A DNA stretch of 64,000 nucleotides from Kribbella solani (GTDB lineage: Bacteria > Actinomycetota > Actinomycetes > Propionibacteriales > Kribbellaceae): positions 1,364,001 through 1,428,000 of the forward strand of contig NZ_JACHNF010000001.1 of the NCBI RefSeq assembly GCF_014205295.1, in the 5' to 3' direction. Made by a program: the position numbers and the translations under genes. The notes below the pieces were generated by a model. The model was not told where the DNA came from and did not search any database. It saw nothing but the letters and a program-made list of their open reading frames with translations. Positions 23,962 through 32,329 of the stretch are shown here, in pieces (positions within the stretch are counted from its first letter, which is position 1; the number at the start of each line of letters is the position of its first letter).

Positions 23962-24555
23962 TCAGCCGGCCGTGACGATCCGCCGCAACCTGTTCATCGC
24001 GCGGAACTGCAGTTGTTTGATCGCGCCGTCCGTACGCGCCATCGCGGCCGCGGTTTCGTTGATCGAGAGGCCGGCGAAGAACCGCAGCGCGAGGCATTCG
24101 CGCTGGTCGTCCGGAAGCCGGGCGACCGCGGCCCGCAACGCGGCGGTACCGACCGAGGCAAGCGCTGCCTGCTCCGGTCCGATCGCTTCGTCGGCGCGTG
24201 GATCGACCTCGTCGGTGACGACCGCCAGCCGGTTCCAGCCGGAGCGATGGTGGTCGATGACCACGTTCCGCGCGATGGTGACCAGCCAGGCCGCGAAGTT
24301 CAGTTTCGCCCGCGGCCGGGCAATCGCCCGGAACGCGCGCAGGAACGTTTCGCTGGTCAGATCCTCGGCCAGGCTGCGGGACGTGGTCTTGCTGTAGGTG
24401 TAGCGGTAGATGGAATGGACGTACCGGTCGTAGAGCCGGCCGAAGGCCGCGGCGTCGCCGGTCTGCGCGCGCCGGATCAGGTCGTCCTCGTCGTCGAGCG
24501 GATCAGCCGGACTGCCGGCCGGTCCCTGGGCCACTGCGGCGGTGTTGGTGGACAT
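23962..24555 (-). CDS. ECF-type RNA polymerase sigma factor
   Basis: A 197-aa sigma-70 family protein with only regions 2 and 4: AFGRLYDRYVHSIYRYTYSKT and AEDLTSETFLRAFRAI in region 2, and LPDDQRECLALRFFAGLSINETAAAMARTDGAIKQLQFRAMNRLRR in region 4. ATG 24555 gives a normal N-terminus; a longer frame to 24609 lacks a ribosome-binding site. No anti-sigma gene is adjacent. The disordered and MT0933-like genes just downstream on the same strand are candidate members of its regulon. Confidence 0.9.
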   Translation of the reverse strand: MSTNTAAVAQGPAGSPADPLDDEDDLIRRAQTGDAAAFGRLYDRYVHSIYRYTYSKTTSRSLAEDLTSETFLRAFRAIARPRAKLNFAAWLVTIARNVVIDHHRSGWNRLAVVTDEVDPRADEAIGPEQAALASVGTAALRAAVARLPDDQRECLALRFFAGLSINETAAAMARTDGAIKQLQFRAMNRLRRIVTAG

Positions 24556-24771
24556 GTCTGTGTCACGCACCGCCCGGTGCGAAAGACTCGATGTGCATGC
24601 GCTTCCCAAGCCCCGTTCTCAGTCAGCTACGCAGTTGTGAACATCACGAAAAGGTTAACGGAAGTAGCCCACCGTGTCACGCCCCTGTCGTTCCGTGGTC
24701 AGGCCGGCCACTGTCCCCGAGCCGGCGCCACCGGCAACCGCGCGACCAGTTGGCCCTCGTACGGAAGTGCC

Positions 24772-24801
24772 GGACTGGCCCAGCGCGCACCGGGCCAGTC
24801 C
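24772..24801. terminator. Hairpin terminator after the small secreted protein cluster
   Basis: Perfect 10-bp arms GGACTGGCCC and GGGCCAGTCC around 10 nt, 32 bp beyond the last stop of the three-gene minus-strand cluster. The rest of 24556-24833 (about 280 bp) shows no gene I can support; it must also hold the promoter of the sigma factor gene. Confidence 0.55.
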
Positions 24802-24833
24802 AGCCCGTCGATCAATCGGCTACTTCAAGCCGC

Positions 24834-25265
24834 CTAGCGGGATGTCGGCGTGTACCCGGCGGTCCAGTTGGTGCAGTTGGTGACGCCATTGCGGTGCAGA
24901 AAGCAAGCGCGTACCCAAGCGCTCTGCCCGCTGGTCTTGCTGAAGGTCTTGTCGATCTCGAGGAGGTGGCTTTCGGTGCGCCCGTCGACCACTCCGAGGG
25001 TCTTCGCGGCGCCCACGAGGCTGCAGCCGCTGACGCTCGCCGAGATGCAGCCATAGGCAGTCGCTTTGGTGAGGCTCGGGTGGACGTTTCCTGTGAACCT
25101 GACTGCTGTGCTGTCGATGATCATCCTGCCCCGCCAGTCGCCACCTTGGCCCGACGGGTTGTAGATGTCGAAATCCTTGAGCACCCGCGCCGCTGAGGCC
25201 GGGGTCGCCGAAACGGCGGCAACCGTGAGGACCGCGAGGGCGGTCACGATGATTCTACGCAACAA
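24834..25265 (-). CDS. Small secreted Cys-containing protein, paralogue 1
   Basis: A 143-aa exported protein; start is TTG 25265, placed by GGAGGT 7 nt upstream. Signal peptide MLRRIIVTALAVLTVAAVSATPASA, then a compact domain with AYGCISASVSGCSLV, FSKTSGQSAWVRACFL and a C-terminal GVTNCTNWTAG: four Cys that could form two disulfides. I do not recognise the family. It is the third of three tandem homologues on this strand, with the same start codon and leader in each. Confidence 0.8.
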   Translation of the reverse strand: MLRRIIVTALAVLTVAAVSATPASAARVLKDFDIYNPSGQGGDWRGRMIIDSTAVRFTGNVHPSLTKATAYGCISASVSGCSLVGAAKTLGVVDGRTESHLLEIDKTFSKTSGQSAWVRACFLHRNGVTNCTNWTAGYTPTSR

Positions 25266-25299
25266 AAGAATTACCTCCGATACTTTGAAGTTCTGCTTG

Positions 25300-25701
25300 C
25301 TACTTCCAGCCGCTACAGCTTCCGTGGCCCTGCGTCCAGGTGAAGCAGGCGCGTACGTAAACGCTCTGCCCGCTGGTCTTGCTGAGCGTCTTGGTGAAGT
25401 CTTTGGCGTAGAGACCTTGGCGCCGCGTGTCGTATTCCGCGAGCTTCTTCTGATTTGCCACGAGGCTGCAGCCGCTGATACTTGCGCTGACACAGCCCCA
25501 GGCCGTCACGCGGGTGGAATCGGCAACGAGAGTCCCGCTGACAGTGGCGCTCGTCCGGCTGGAAGAGATTGACCCATGGAGGTTACTCCAACTGTTGGAG
25601 TCTTTGATTTCAAACTTTCGGCCGGCCGCTGAAGCCGGTGCGGCCGAGACGGCGACGGCCGAGCTGGTCACGAGGGCAATCGCGATAAATCGACGGAACA
25701 A
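25300..25701 (-). CDS. Small secreted Cys-containing protein, paralogue 2
   Basis: A 133-aa homologue of its neighbours, from TTG 25701 behind GCATCGGAGGTGATTCTC. Signal peptide MFRRFIAIALVTSSAVAVSAAPASA; mature domain with AWGCVSASISGCSLV, LSKTSGQSVYVRACFT and a terminal GHGSCSGWK. The same four Cys are kept; the region before the first Cys is the most divergent. A database start at the upstream ATG would hide the signal peptide. Only about 35 bp separate it from the next gene in the cluster. Confidence 0.8.
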   Translation of the reverse strand: MFRRFIAIALVTSSAVAVSAAPASAAGRKFEIKDSNSWSNLHGSISSSRTSATVSGTLVADSTRVTAWGCVSASISGCSLVANQKKLAEYDTRRQGLYAKDFTKTLSKTSGQSVYVRACFTWTQGHGSCSGWK

Positions 25702-25782
25702 GAGAATCACCTCCGATGCATTGAATTCGGTATTCGGGAGTGATGAAGACAAGGCGGGGTGTGTGTTCTGCTACGATCTCTC

Positions 25783-26196
25783 CTATCTCCCAGCGGTCCA
25801 GCTGGTACAGGTGCTGACGCCGTTCGCCGCGAGAAGGCAAGCACGCACATAGGCGGTCTGTCCGCTGGTCCTGCGGAAAGTCTTGTCGACTGCGAAATAT
25901 TTGTCCGTGGTGCGCCCATCGGCTTCTCCGAGCTTATGCTGATTTGCGGCCAGGCCGCAGCCGCTGACATTTGCGGAGACGCAGCCATAGACCGTCACTC
26001 GGTAGCGCTGGCCTCTGATCTCCCCTGTGATCCTGGCTTTGGTGCTGTCGGTGGCGGTCTCGCCGATGAAGGCGCCGCGGCCAGCTGGGTCGTAGATGGA
26101 GATCTCTTTGTAGGTCGTTGCCGCTGCGGCAGGTGCGGTGGATGCGATCGCGACCGTGAGGGCGGCGAGGATGGTGACGATGATTCGGCGGATCAA
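25783..26196 (-). CDS. Small secreted Cys-containing protein, paralogue 3
   Basis: A 137-aa homologue, first in transcription order. TTG 26196 follows GCATCGGAGGTAGTTCCC. Signal peptide MIRRIIVTILAALTVAIASTAPAAA; mature part has VYGCVSANVSGCGLAANQ, FRRTSGQTAYVRACLL and GVSTCTSWTAG. Most like paralogue 1, including the segment EISIYDPAGRG against DFDIYNPSGQG. The frame upstream stays open to 26514, but the conserved leader argues for TTG 26196. Confidence 0.8.
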   Translation of the reverse strand: MIRRIIVTILAALTVAIASTAPAAAATTYKEISIYDPAGRGAFIGETATDSTKARITGEIRGQRYRVTVYGCVSANVSGCGLAANQHKLGEADGRTTDKYFAVDKTFRRTSGQTAYVRACLLAANGVSTCTSWTAGR

Positions 26197-26395
26197 GGGA
26201 ACTACCTCCGATGCATTTGGTGTTGCCATTTCGGAAAGTGTTACTGCGGTGTCAGTTACCGCATCAGGTTGGGTTTTCGACCTGGTAAAGCGCGGTGAGA
26301 ATACCGCATTCTTTTGGCATTTGTGTTTCGGGTGGGGGCGGCCGGTTGCCGCAGTGGTGGTGACCGGTGGGTAGGGGTCAGGGCAGGATGGGCGT

Positions 26396-26896
26396 ATGGA
26401 TCTGTCTCTCGCCACGTCGTACGACGCCTCGCCCGAGGAGGTGTTCGCGATGATCACCGACATCACGTTCCAGGAGCAGGTGTTCGAACGGTTACGTGCG
26501 GAGTCGTACGACATCGAGGTGGGGGACGCCGGGGACGACCTGGCGGTGCGTTTTCACTGGCAGACCAGGCCGGCGGAGGTGCCGGTGGTGGCTCGGCGGT
26601 TCGTCGGGCCGACGATCGAGCTGGCGCAGAACAAGGTGTGGCATCGCGCGGAGGTCAACGGGGCGCGGCAGGCGGATGTGGACGCCGAGGTGACCGGTGT
26701 GCCGGTGAAGGTGACCGGGACGACCCGGATCGTGCCGGAAGGGCGCGGTACCACGCAGGCGTTCGAGTTGCAGGTGACGGCGGCTTCGGTGCCGGTGGTG
26801 GGGCGCGGGCTGGAGCAGGTGGTGGCGGACGCGGTCCGGATCCGGCTGGAGAACAAGTTCGAGGTCGCCTGGCGCTGGCTCTCCGGCTCACTCTGA
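26396..26896 (+). CDS. DUF2505 domain protein
   Basis: A 166-aa single-domain protein with an SRPBCC-like START fold: MDLSLATSYDASPEEVFAMITDITFQEQV at the front, then alternating strands and a long C-terminal helix (GRGLEQVVADAVRIRLENKFEVAWRWL). This matches DUF2505, common in actinobacteria and of unknown ligand. Transcribed alone; divergent from the secreted-protein cluster, convergent with lysR. Confidence 0.8.
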   Translation: MDLSLATSYDASPEEVFAMITDITFQEQVFERLRAESYDIEVGDAGDDLAVRFHWQTRPAEVPVVARRFVGPTIELAQNKVWHRAEVNGARQADVDAEVTGVPVKVTGTTRIVPEGRGTTQAFELQVTAASVPVVGRGLEQVVADAVRIRLENKFEVAWRWLSGSL

Positions 26897-26939
26897 TCAG
26901 CACTCGCCGAGCCCCGGCCGGCTGGCGGTCAGTTCTGGG

Positions 26940-27821
26940 TCAGCTCGCGGGGGACCAAGGCCAGGTGGTGATGGTTGTGTGGACTTGCTGGGCGGCCGGG
27001 GTGAGGGGCTGGTTGGCGTGCCACAGAAGGGTGAGCGTACGTCGGCACGCCGGGTGCTCGACTTGCAGCCAAGCGACCGGGTAGTCAGGCATCGAGCGAC
27101 GAGCTAGGTCCGGGTTGAAGCCGATCCCCAGACCGGCCCGGATGAGCTCCTGGATCGCCGCCGCCTCGTCGCTCTCGCAGACGACTCGCGGCGTCAGTCC
27201 CAGCTCAGCGAACAGCCGATCCAGCAGGTTCCGCTGCCAATGACTCCTGGTCCCGGTGACGAACAGCTCGTCGGCAAGTTCCTCGACGCGTACGGACGTA
27301 CGCCCCGCGAGGCTGTGATCCAACGGCGTCACCACCCAGACCGGCTCATCAAGTAGCACGAAGGACTCCAGCCCAGCTGTAGCGACCGGCTGGGACGCGA
27401 CGCAGAAGTCCACCTCCTGGGCGCGCAGCCGCCGCGGCATGTCCTCCGCCGGCAGCTGGCGTAGCTCCAGCTCGATCGTCGGATGATCCCGTTTGAACGT
27501 GGCGAGCGGTTCGGTCAGCGCGAGGAAGTTCTCCGCGCCGAGCCGTACGGTCCCGGTGCCCTGCTCGGTCGCCGCCGCGACGGCGCGCCGGCCGGCGTCG
27601 AGCTCACCCAGCGCACGCTCGACGTAGTCCCGGAACAGCGCCCCGACCGGGTTGAGCCGCAGCCGTCCGGAGCGGTCGAACAGCGGCGTACCCAGCTCGT
27701 GCTCCAGCCGCGCCACGGTCCGGCTAAGGGACGGCTGGGCGACGTGCAGTTCGTCGGCCGCGCGACTGAGGTGCTCGAGCCGCGCGATCACCACGAACTG
27801 CCGCAACATGGTCAGATCCAT
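26940..27821 (-). CDS. LysR-family transcriptional regulator
   Basis: A 293-aa regulator: N-terminal winged helix-turn-helix MDLTMLRQFVVIARLEHLSRAADELHVAQPSLSRTVARLEHELG, then an effector domain with LELRQLPAEDMPRRL and GLGIGFNPDLA. It is divergent from the membrane protein/multicopper oxidase pair; the 120-bp spacer carries two copies of a 19-bp element that are probable binding sites. The inducer is unknown. Confidence 0.92.
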   Translation of the reverse strand: MDLTMLRQFVVIARLEHLSRAADELHVAQPSLSRTVARLEHELGTPLFDRSGRLRLNPVGALFRDYVERALGELDAGRRAVAAATEQGTGTVRLGAENFLALTEPLATFKRDHPTIELELRQLPAEDMPRRLRAQEVDFCVASQPVATAGLESFVLLDEPVWVVTPLDHSLAGRTSVRVEELADELFVTGTRSHWQRNLLDRLFAELGLTPRVVCESDEAAAIQELIRAGLGIGFNPDLARRSMPDYPVAWLQVEHPACRRTLTLLWHANQPLTPAAQQVHTTITTWPWSPAS

Positions 27822-27835
27822 CGAACCCCCTCAGG

Positions 27836-27901
27836 TCATAACCCGATGATCATAACGAGATAGCGATCTTGGTCTTGGACGTTCATAACACTCGGATCAT
27901 A
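27836..27901. promoter_or_regulatory. Two 19-bp repeats, probable LysR operators
   Basis: TCATAACN5GATCATA occurs at 27836-27854 and 27883-27901, starts 47 bp apart, in the divergent lysR/membrane protein spacer. Each half holds the dyad TAT/ATA pieces usual in T-N11-A LysR boxes. Two sites at this distance fit a recruiting and an activating site. Confidence 0.55.
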
Positions 27902-27941
27902 GCCTCGCAGCTGTTCCTGAACCGAGTGAGGAGGGTGCCCG

Positions 27942-28325
27942 ATGATCAGCGGACGGGTGCTGCAGGGCGTGGTCAGCGCGCACCTGCTGGCGATCGCAGG
28001 CCAGCCGGTGTTCGCCGGCGTGTACCTGAGCGGCGACTTCGACGCGTTGCGCCTGCACGCGGCCGGCGCGAACATCGTCACGTCGATCGGCTACCTGCAG
28101 GTGATCGTCGCGGTCGTCGTCTGGGTCCGGCTGCGGCGGTACTGGCCGTTCGTGGTGTCGCTCGGCGTGGTGATCGCCGAGACGGTCCAGTACTTCGCGG
28201 GCCAGGACGGCGCGCTCTGGCTGCACATCCCGCTGGGCGTGATCACGGTCGTCGCGGTCGTGGTCCAGTTCATCGCGATCTGGCAGCGGCCGCCGCGGCG
28301 TACTGAGGAGACTGCTCGTGCGTGA
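27942..28325 (+). CDS. Four-helix membrane protein
   Basis: A 127-aa protein with four predicted membrane helices and a short basic tail. GAGGAGG precedes ATG 27942. Helix-borne His and aromatic residues (SAHLLAIAGQPVF, RLHAAGANI, WLHIPLGV) could serve heme or metal, but I do not recognise a family. It overlaps the multicopper oxidase gene by 8 bp, so the two are surely co-transcribed under LysR control and may work together. Confidence 0.7.
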   Translation: MISGRVLQGVVSAHLLAIAGQPVFAGVYLSGDFDALRLHAAGANIVTSIGYLQVIVAVVVWVRLRRYWPFVVSLGVVIAETVQYFAGQDGALWLHIPLGVITVVAVVVQFIAIWQRPPRRTEETARA

Positions 28326-29901
28326 GCAACTGAGCCGGCGCCGGCTGCTCGGCATCGGGGGAGCGCTCGGGCTGGTGACGGCCGGTGGCCTGTCCACCGC
28401 GGCGGCGCTCGCCCGTCGGCCGGCGATCACCGGCGGCGAGCTGAGCAGTGAAATACCGTTGCCCCCGGCATTCAAAGTCCCGCTGCCGATCCCGTCCGTA
28501 CTCGAGCCCACCAAGCCCGGCCGGTACGAGATCCACCAGCGTGAGGTGACCGCCGAGATCCTGCCCGGCGTGCCGACCCGGCTGTGGACGTACGGCGGAA
28601 CGTTTCCCGGGCCAACGATCGAGTCCCGCCGCGGCCACCCGATTACTGTTGCCCATCGCAACGAACTGCCGGTACCGACGGTGGTGCACCTGCACGGCGG
28701 CCGGACGCCCGCGAGCTCGGACGGCTACCCGACCGACCTCGTCTTCCCCGAGGGTTGGGACGACATGGCCGGCATGCACGAGATGGAGGGCATGGGCGGT
28801 ACGAGCATGAGCGACCCCCGCGCCGTGACGTCCGAGCTGACCCGCGAGTACACGTTCCCGCACGACCAGCGCCCGACCATGCTCTGGTACCACGATCACC
28901 GGATGGACTTCACCGCGCCGGCGATCTGGCGTGGACTGGCCGGAATGCATTTCATCCGCGACGCCGAGGAGGACGCGCTCGGTCTGCCGTCGGGTCCGCG
29001 CGAACTCCCGTTGATGATCGCGGACCGCGCCTTCGCCGCCGACGGTTCACTCGCGTACCCCGCGCTCGATCCGACGCTGAAAGAGCGCCCGGGTGTCACC
29101 GAGAAGTACGTCGCCGGCGTCCTGGGCGACGTGATTCTGGTCAACGGTGCACCTTGGCCGATCCACGAGGTGGACGCCGCCCGGTACCGCCTTCGGTTGC
29201 TGAACGCATCGAACGCCCGCCACTACGACCTGGAAGCGGTACGGGACGACGGCCACCGACTCGACCTGGTCCAGATCGGCGCCGACCAGGGTCTACTGCA
29301 GGCGCCGGTCAAGCACCGGAACCTGCCGCTGGCCCCGGCCGAACGGTACGACGTGATCATCGACTTCGCGGACGTCCCGATCGGCAGCCGCGTACGCGTC
29401 CGCAACCGTCTCGGCAGCGGCCAGACGAAGGAGGTGCTGGCGTTCCACGTCGTCCGTACGGCGACCGACACCAGCCGAATCCCGGAGGTCCTGTCGCACG
29501 ACCTACCGGAATGGCATCGGTCGGACGCCGTACGCGTCCGCGACTTCTCGTTCCGCGCCGGGCAGATGGGTGACGGGCATGGGTGGCTGATCGGCGGCAA
29601 GCCGTTCGCGCCGAGCCGGACGGACGTCTCCACCCGGCTCGGCGATGTCGAGATCTGGCGACTGGTCGCGGACGTGCACCATCCCGTACACCTGCATCTG
29701 GTCGGCTTCCGCATTCTGTCCCGCGGCGGCCATGACCCGCTCCCGCACGACGCGGGCCTGAAGGACACGGTGTCGCTGCGTCCCGGTGAGTCGGCCGAGA
29801 TCATCACCCGCTTCGACGGGTACCGCGGCCGCTACCTGTTCCACTGTCACAACGCCGAGCACGAGGACATGGGCATGATGGCCAACCTCGAAGTGACCTG
29901 A
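28318..29901 (+). CDS. Tat-exported multicopper oxidase
   Basis: A 527-aa laccase/CopA/CueO-like enzyme. Tat signal with SRRRLLGIGG at residues 6-15. Copper ligands are in all four expected places: HLHGG, WYHDHRMD, HPVHLHLVG and the C-terminal FHCHNAEHEDMGM with the T1 Cys and Met. There is a Met/His-rich insert (DDMAGMHEMEGMGGTSM) after the first copper motif, like CueO's methionine-rich loop. Start GTG 28318. Probably oxidises Cu(I) or phenolics outside the cell. Confidence 0.92.
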   Translation: MREQLSRRRLLGIGGALGLVTAGGLSTAAALARRPAITGGELSSEIPLPPAFKVPLPIPSVLEPTKPGRYEIHQREVTAEILPGVPTRLWTYGGTFPGPTIESRRGHPITVAHRNELPVPTVVHLHGGRTPASSDGYPTDLVFPEGWDDMAGMHEMEGMGGTSMSDPRAVTSELTREYTFPHDQRPTMLWYHDHRMDFTAPAIWRGLAGMHFIRDAEEDALGLPSGPRELPLMIADRAFAADGSLAYPALDPTLKERPGVTEKYVAGVLGDVILVNGAPWPIHEVDAARYRLRLLNASNARHYDLEAVRDDGHRLDLVQIGADQGLLQAPVKHRNLPLAPAERYDVIIDFADVPIGSRVRVRNRLGSGQTKEVLAFHVVRTATDTSRIPEVLSHDLPEWHRSDAVRVRDFSFRAGQMGDGHGWLIGGKPFAPSRTDVSTRLGDVEIWRLVADVHHPVHLHLVGFRILSRGGHDPLPHDAGLKDTVSLRPGESAEIITRFDGYRGRYLFHCHNAEHEDMGMMANLEVT

Positions 29902-29914
29902 TCAGGCCACCCGG

Positions 29915-30244
29915 CTAGGGCCCGAGAAGGTCCTTCAACGCGGTCAGGCGATCGTCCCAGTCGCGTGCCAGCGCGGCCAGGAACTGTTGTGCGACCTGCA
30001 TCGGCGCGGGCTGCAGGTGGTAGCGGACCCGGCGGCGTTCGCCGGGCTTGGCGAGCACGAGCCCGGCCTCGGCCAGCAGGGCAAGGTGTTTCGCGATCGC
30101 CTGCCGAGTGATCGGCAGCCGATCGGCCAGGTCGGTCGCGGTCGCCGGGCCGTGCTCGGCGAGCGCGCCCAGGATCGCGCGCCGGCTCGGGTCCGCGAGC
30201 GCGACGAACACCTGTTCGGCGATCGCCTCGGCGTCAGCGGGCAT
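29915..30244 (-). CDS. ArsR-family repressor
   Basis: A 109-aa winged-helix protein: FVALADPSRRAILGALAEHGPATATDLADRLPITRQAIAKHLALLAEAGLV, then a beta wing RRRVRYHLQP. No metal-binding Cys is present, so it belongs to the ArsR/SRPBCC-pair type rather than metal sensors. ATG 30244 overlaps the end of the SRPBCC gene. Expected to bind the large palindrome upstream of that pair. Confidence 0.88.
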   Translation of the reverse strand: MPADAEAIAEQVFVALADPSRRAILGALAEHGPATATDLADRLPITRQAIAKHLALLAEAGLVLAKPGERRRVRYHLQPAPMQVAQQFLAALARDWDDRLTALKDLLGP

Positions 30245-30665
30245 CGACGTACTCGGCCAGCTTGCCGAGCTCACGCACCCAGCCGCGCGAGTTCTCGGCG
30301 AAGGCCGGCTGGTGCAGCTCGTCCGGCAGTTGCGCGAATCCGCTCTCGACCACGGTCAGCCGGGTGCCGCCCGCGTTCGGCTCCAGGGTGAACTCGACGT
30401 ACGTACGCCGCGGATCGTCCTTCGCGAGTCCCTCGATCGGCCAGCTGAACCCGAACACCGACGGCTCGTCGACGCGTTCGATCCGCAGGTCGGCGGCGGG
30501 CGCGTCGGCCCACTGCAGCGTCGCCGACCCGCCCGGCCGCAGGTCGATCGTTGCCTTGGTGCTGAACCACGCCTCGAGTCCTTCGGCGGTGGTCACCGCC
30601 GCCCACACCTTGGCCGGCGGCTGCGTCAGGTCGAGTACGCGCTCGATCCGGTCCGGAAATCCCAT
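30234..30665 (-). CDS. SRPBCC/AHSA1 domain protein
   Basis: A 143-aa START-like protein: RIERVLDLTQPPAKVWAAVTTAEGLEAWFS, DLRPGGSATLQW, YVEFTLEPNAGGTRLTVVESGF, the standard Aha1-C-like pattern. Such genes commonly sit beside an ArsR-type regulator, as here, with an 11-bp overlap. Ligand unknown. ATG 30665 follows GAGGAG. First gene after the 47-bp operator. Confidence 0.87.
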   Translation of the reverse strand: MGFPDRIERVLDLTQPPAKVWAAVTTAEGLEAWFSTKATIDLRPGGSATLQWADAPAADLRIERVDEPSVFGFSWPIEGLAKDDPRRTYVEFTLEPNAGGTRLTVVESGFAQLPDELHQPAFAENSRGWVRELGKLAEYVDAR

Positions 30666-30685
30666 CGGTCAACTCCTCAAATATG

Positions 30686-30732
30686 GCAACCAGGTGATTG
30701 CAATAGCTAAACTATTGCAATCACTTGGTTGC
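30686..30732. promoter_or_regulatory. 47-bp near-perfect palindrome, probable ArsR operator
   Basis: Arms of 21 bp (30686-30706 and 30712-30732) with a single mismatch around CTAAA. Each arm ends in TTGCAATAG/CTATTGCAA and starts GCAACCA. It sits 20 bp upstream of the SRPBCC-ArsR pair and just beyond the end of the DUF4139 gene, so autoregulation is likely. As RNA it could also act as terminator for the upstream gene. Confidence 0.75.
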
Positions 30733-30740
30733 GTCAAGGG

Positions 30741-32309
30741 TCATTCCCGCCAGCCGGTGAGGTCGACCGACTTGGCGGTGTCGACACGGAAGCCGAGCTT
30801 GATCGTGGTCTCGGCGCCGGCGGCCAGCTCGAGCTTCCAGGTGAGTACGCCGAGCTCGGTGGTCTCGGCCGGATCCGGTGTGGTGCTGACCGGCTTGACG
30901 GTGATCTCGTGGTCGCGGGACACCGGGAGCTGGTCGAGGACGGTGATCCGCGCGGTTCGCGGCGTGTGGTTCTCGATCGTGGTCTCGTACTCGACCTCGC
31001 GGCGGCGCGTCGACCCGAGCGTGGCCTTGGTCGCCGTCCGCCGGGCCAGCTTGCGCTCGACGCGAATGCGGTCGTCCAGGCCGAGCGCGAGCTCGACATC
31101 CTCGCCTGGCGCCCAGAGGGGAAGCGCGGCGGAGCCGACGAAGTCCGCCTCGTGGAAGACGGCGGCCTTGCCGGCCGGGAGCGTGTGCGCGGATGAGTTC
31201 ACCACGGTCGCGCGCAGGTGCACGTCGGTCGAGCGGACCGGCGCGGTCACGTAGTCCAGCTCGGCGTCGAGGTCGATCGCGGCGATCGTGGCGCGATGCG
31301 ACGCACCATCAGCCGGTACGGCCACCGGCCGCGGCGGCGTGTAACCGGCCGCCGTCACGCCCTGCTCGACCACGGCCTCGACCTGGTCGAAAGCGGGTGC
31401 GGCCGCCAACGAGTCCAGGCGCGGCATCCCCGCGGCCCGAGGCTGCTGCCCGCCGTACGCGACGGCGCCCGGAGCGGCGGGCATCGGCGGGATCGGCCGG
31501 AGCCGGTCCAGGAACCACGGGTCAAGCTCGGGCACCTTCGCGGTCACCGTCGGCCGCGCCGTCGACAGGGTGAGGTCGCACTCCGGCCAGTCCTCGCCCG
31601 TACGCTGCTGGATCAGCCCGTACCAGTTCAGCGTCAGCCGATCACCGGCGAGCCGGACGTCGTACGAGCTGGTCCAGCCCGCCGACGGAACGACGTACGT
31701 GAGCTCGACCTCTACCTCAGCGTCGGATTCGAGCGTCAGCGCGATCGCGGCCGCCCGCCGGTCGGGGGTGCGTTGCTTGGTGAGCGCTTCCAGCCGCCGG
31801 TCCACCGCCGCCAGCCGTTTCTCGGCCTCACGCTGCTCCGCCGCGAGCTCCCGCCGCTTGGCGCGTACGACCGTCAGCCGCGCGGCCAGCGACTCGGTGA
31901 ACTCACCCAACTCGGCGCCGCCGTCACCAGCAGCCAGTGTCCGCGCGAAACTGCCACCCGCCCGCCGCGCCAGCTGCGCCAGGAACGTGTCCAGCTGTTG
32001 CTGCACTTCAGCTGCATCGACCAGCACGTTCACCTGTTCCGCGGCGTCGATCCGCTCTTGCTCCAGCGATGCCACCGCCTCGTCCGGCGCTTCCGGATGA
32101 TGCCGCGTTACCAGGTCCACGCCCAGCACGGTCGCCGGTCCACGTCCGGACACCCGTACCGAGTCCTCCGCCAAGGACAGTGGCAGCGGTTCCACGTACA
32201 CGGACTGATCTCCGCTCGGCACACTGATCCGCCCGCGCCGGGTCACCCGGGCCCGGTCCGGGTACACCACGACGGCAACGATCGGCGCATCCACCACGAG
32301 TCGGCTCAT
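30741..32309 (-). CDS. DUF4139 / mucoidy inhibitor A-like protein
   Basis: A 522-aa soluble protein: N-terminal APIVAVVVYPDRARVTRRG domain (DUF4140), a coiled-coil middle (about residues 75-175, rich in Glu, Arg, Ala, Leu), and the DUF4139 beta domain beginning near VELTYVVPSAGWTSSYDVRLAGD and ending KLGFRVDTAKSVDLTGW. Length and order match MuiA-like proteins, whose biochemical role is unknown. ATG 32309 is used because it starts the domain cleanly. Confidence 0.85.
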   Translation of the reverse strand: MSRLVVDAPIVAVVVYPDRARVTRRGRISVPSGDQSVYVEPLPLSLAEDSVRVSGRGPATVLGVDLVTRHHPEAPDEAVASLEQERIDAAEQVNVLVDAAEVQQQLDTFLAQLARRAGGSFARTLAAGDGGAELGEFTESLAARLTVVRAKRRELAAEQREAEKRLAAVDRRLEALTKQRTPDRRAAAIALTLESDAEVEVELTYVVPSAGWTSSYDVRLAGDRLTLNWYGLIQQRTGEDWPECDLTLSTARPTVTAKVPELDPWFLDRLRPIPPMPAAPGAVAYGGQQPRAAGMPRLDSLAAAPAFDQVEAVVEQGVTAAGYTPPRPVAVPADGASHRATIAAIDLDAELDYVTAPVRSTDVHLRATVVNSSAHTLPAGKAAVFHEADFVGSAALPLWAPGEDVELALGLDDRIRVERKLARRTATKATLGSTRRREVEYETTIENHTPRTARITVLDQLPVSRDHEITVKPVSTTPDPAETTELGVLTWKLELAAGAETTIKLGFRVDTAKSVDLTGWRE

Positions 32310-32329
32310 GCGTCGACAGTAGTTCGCGA

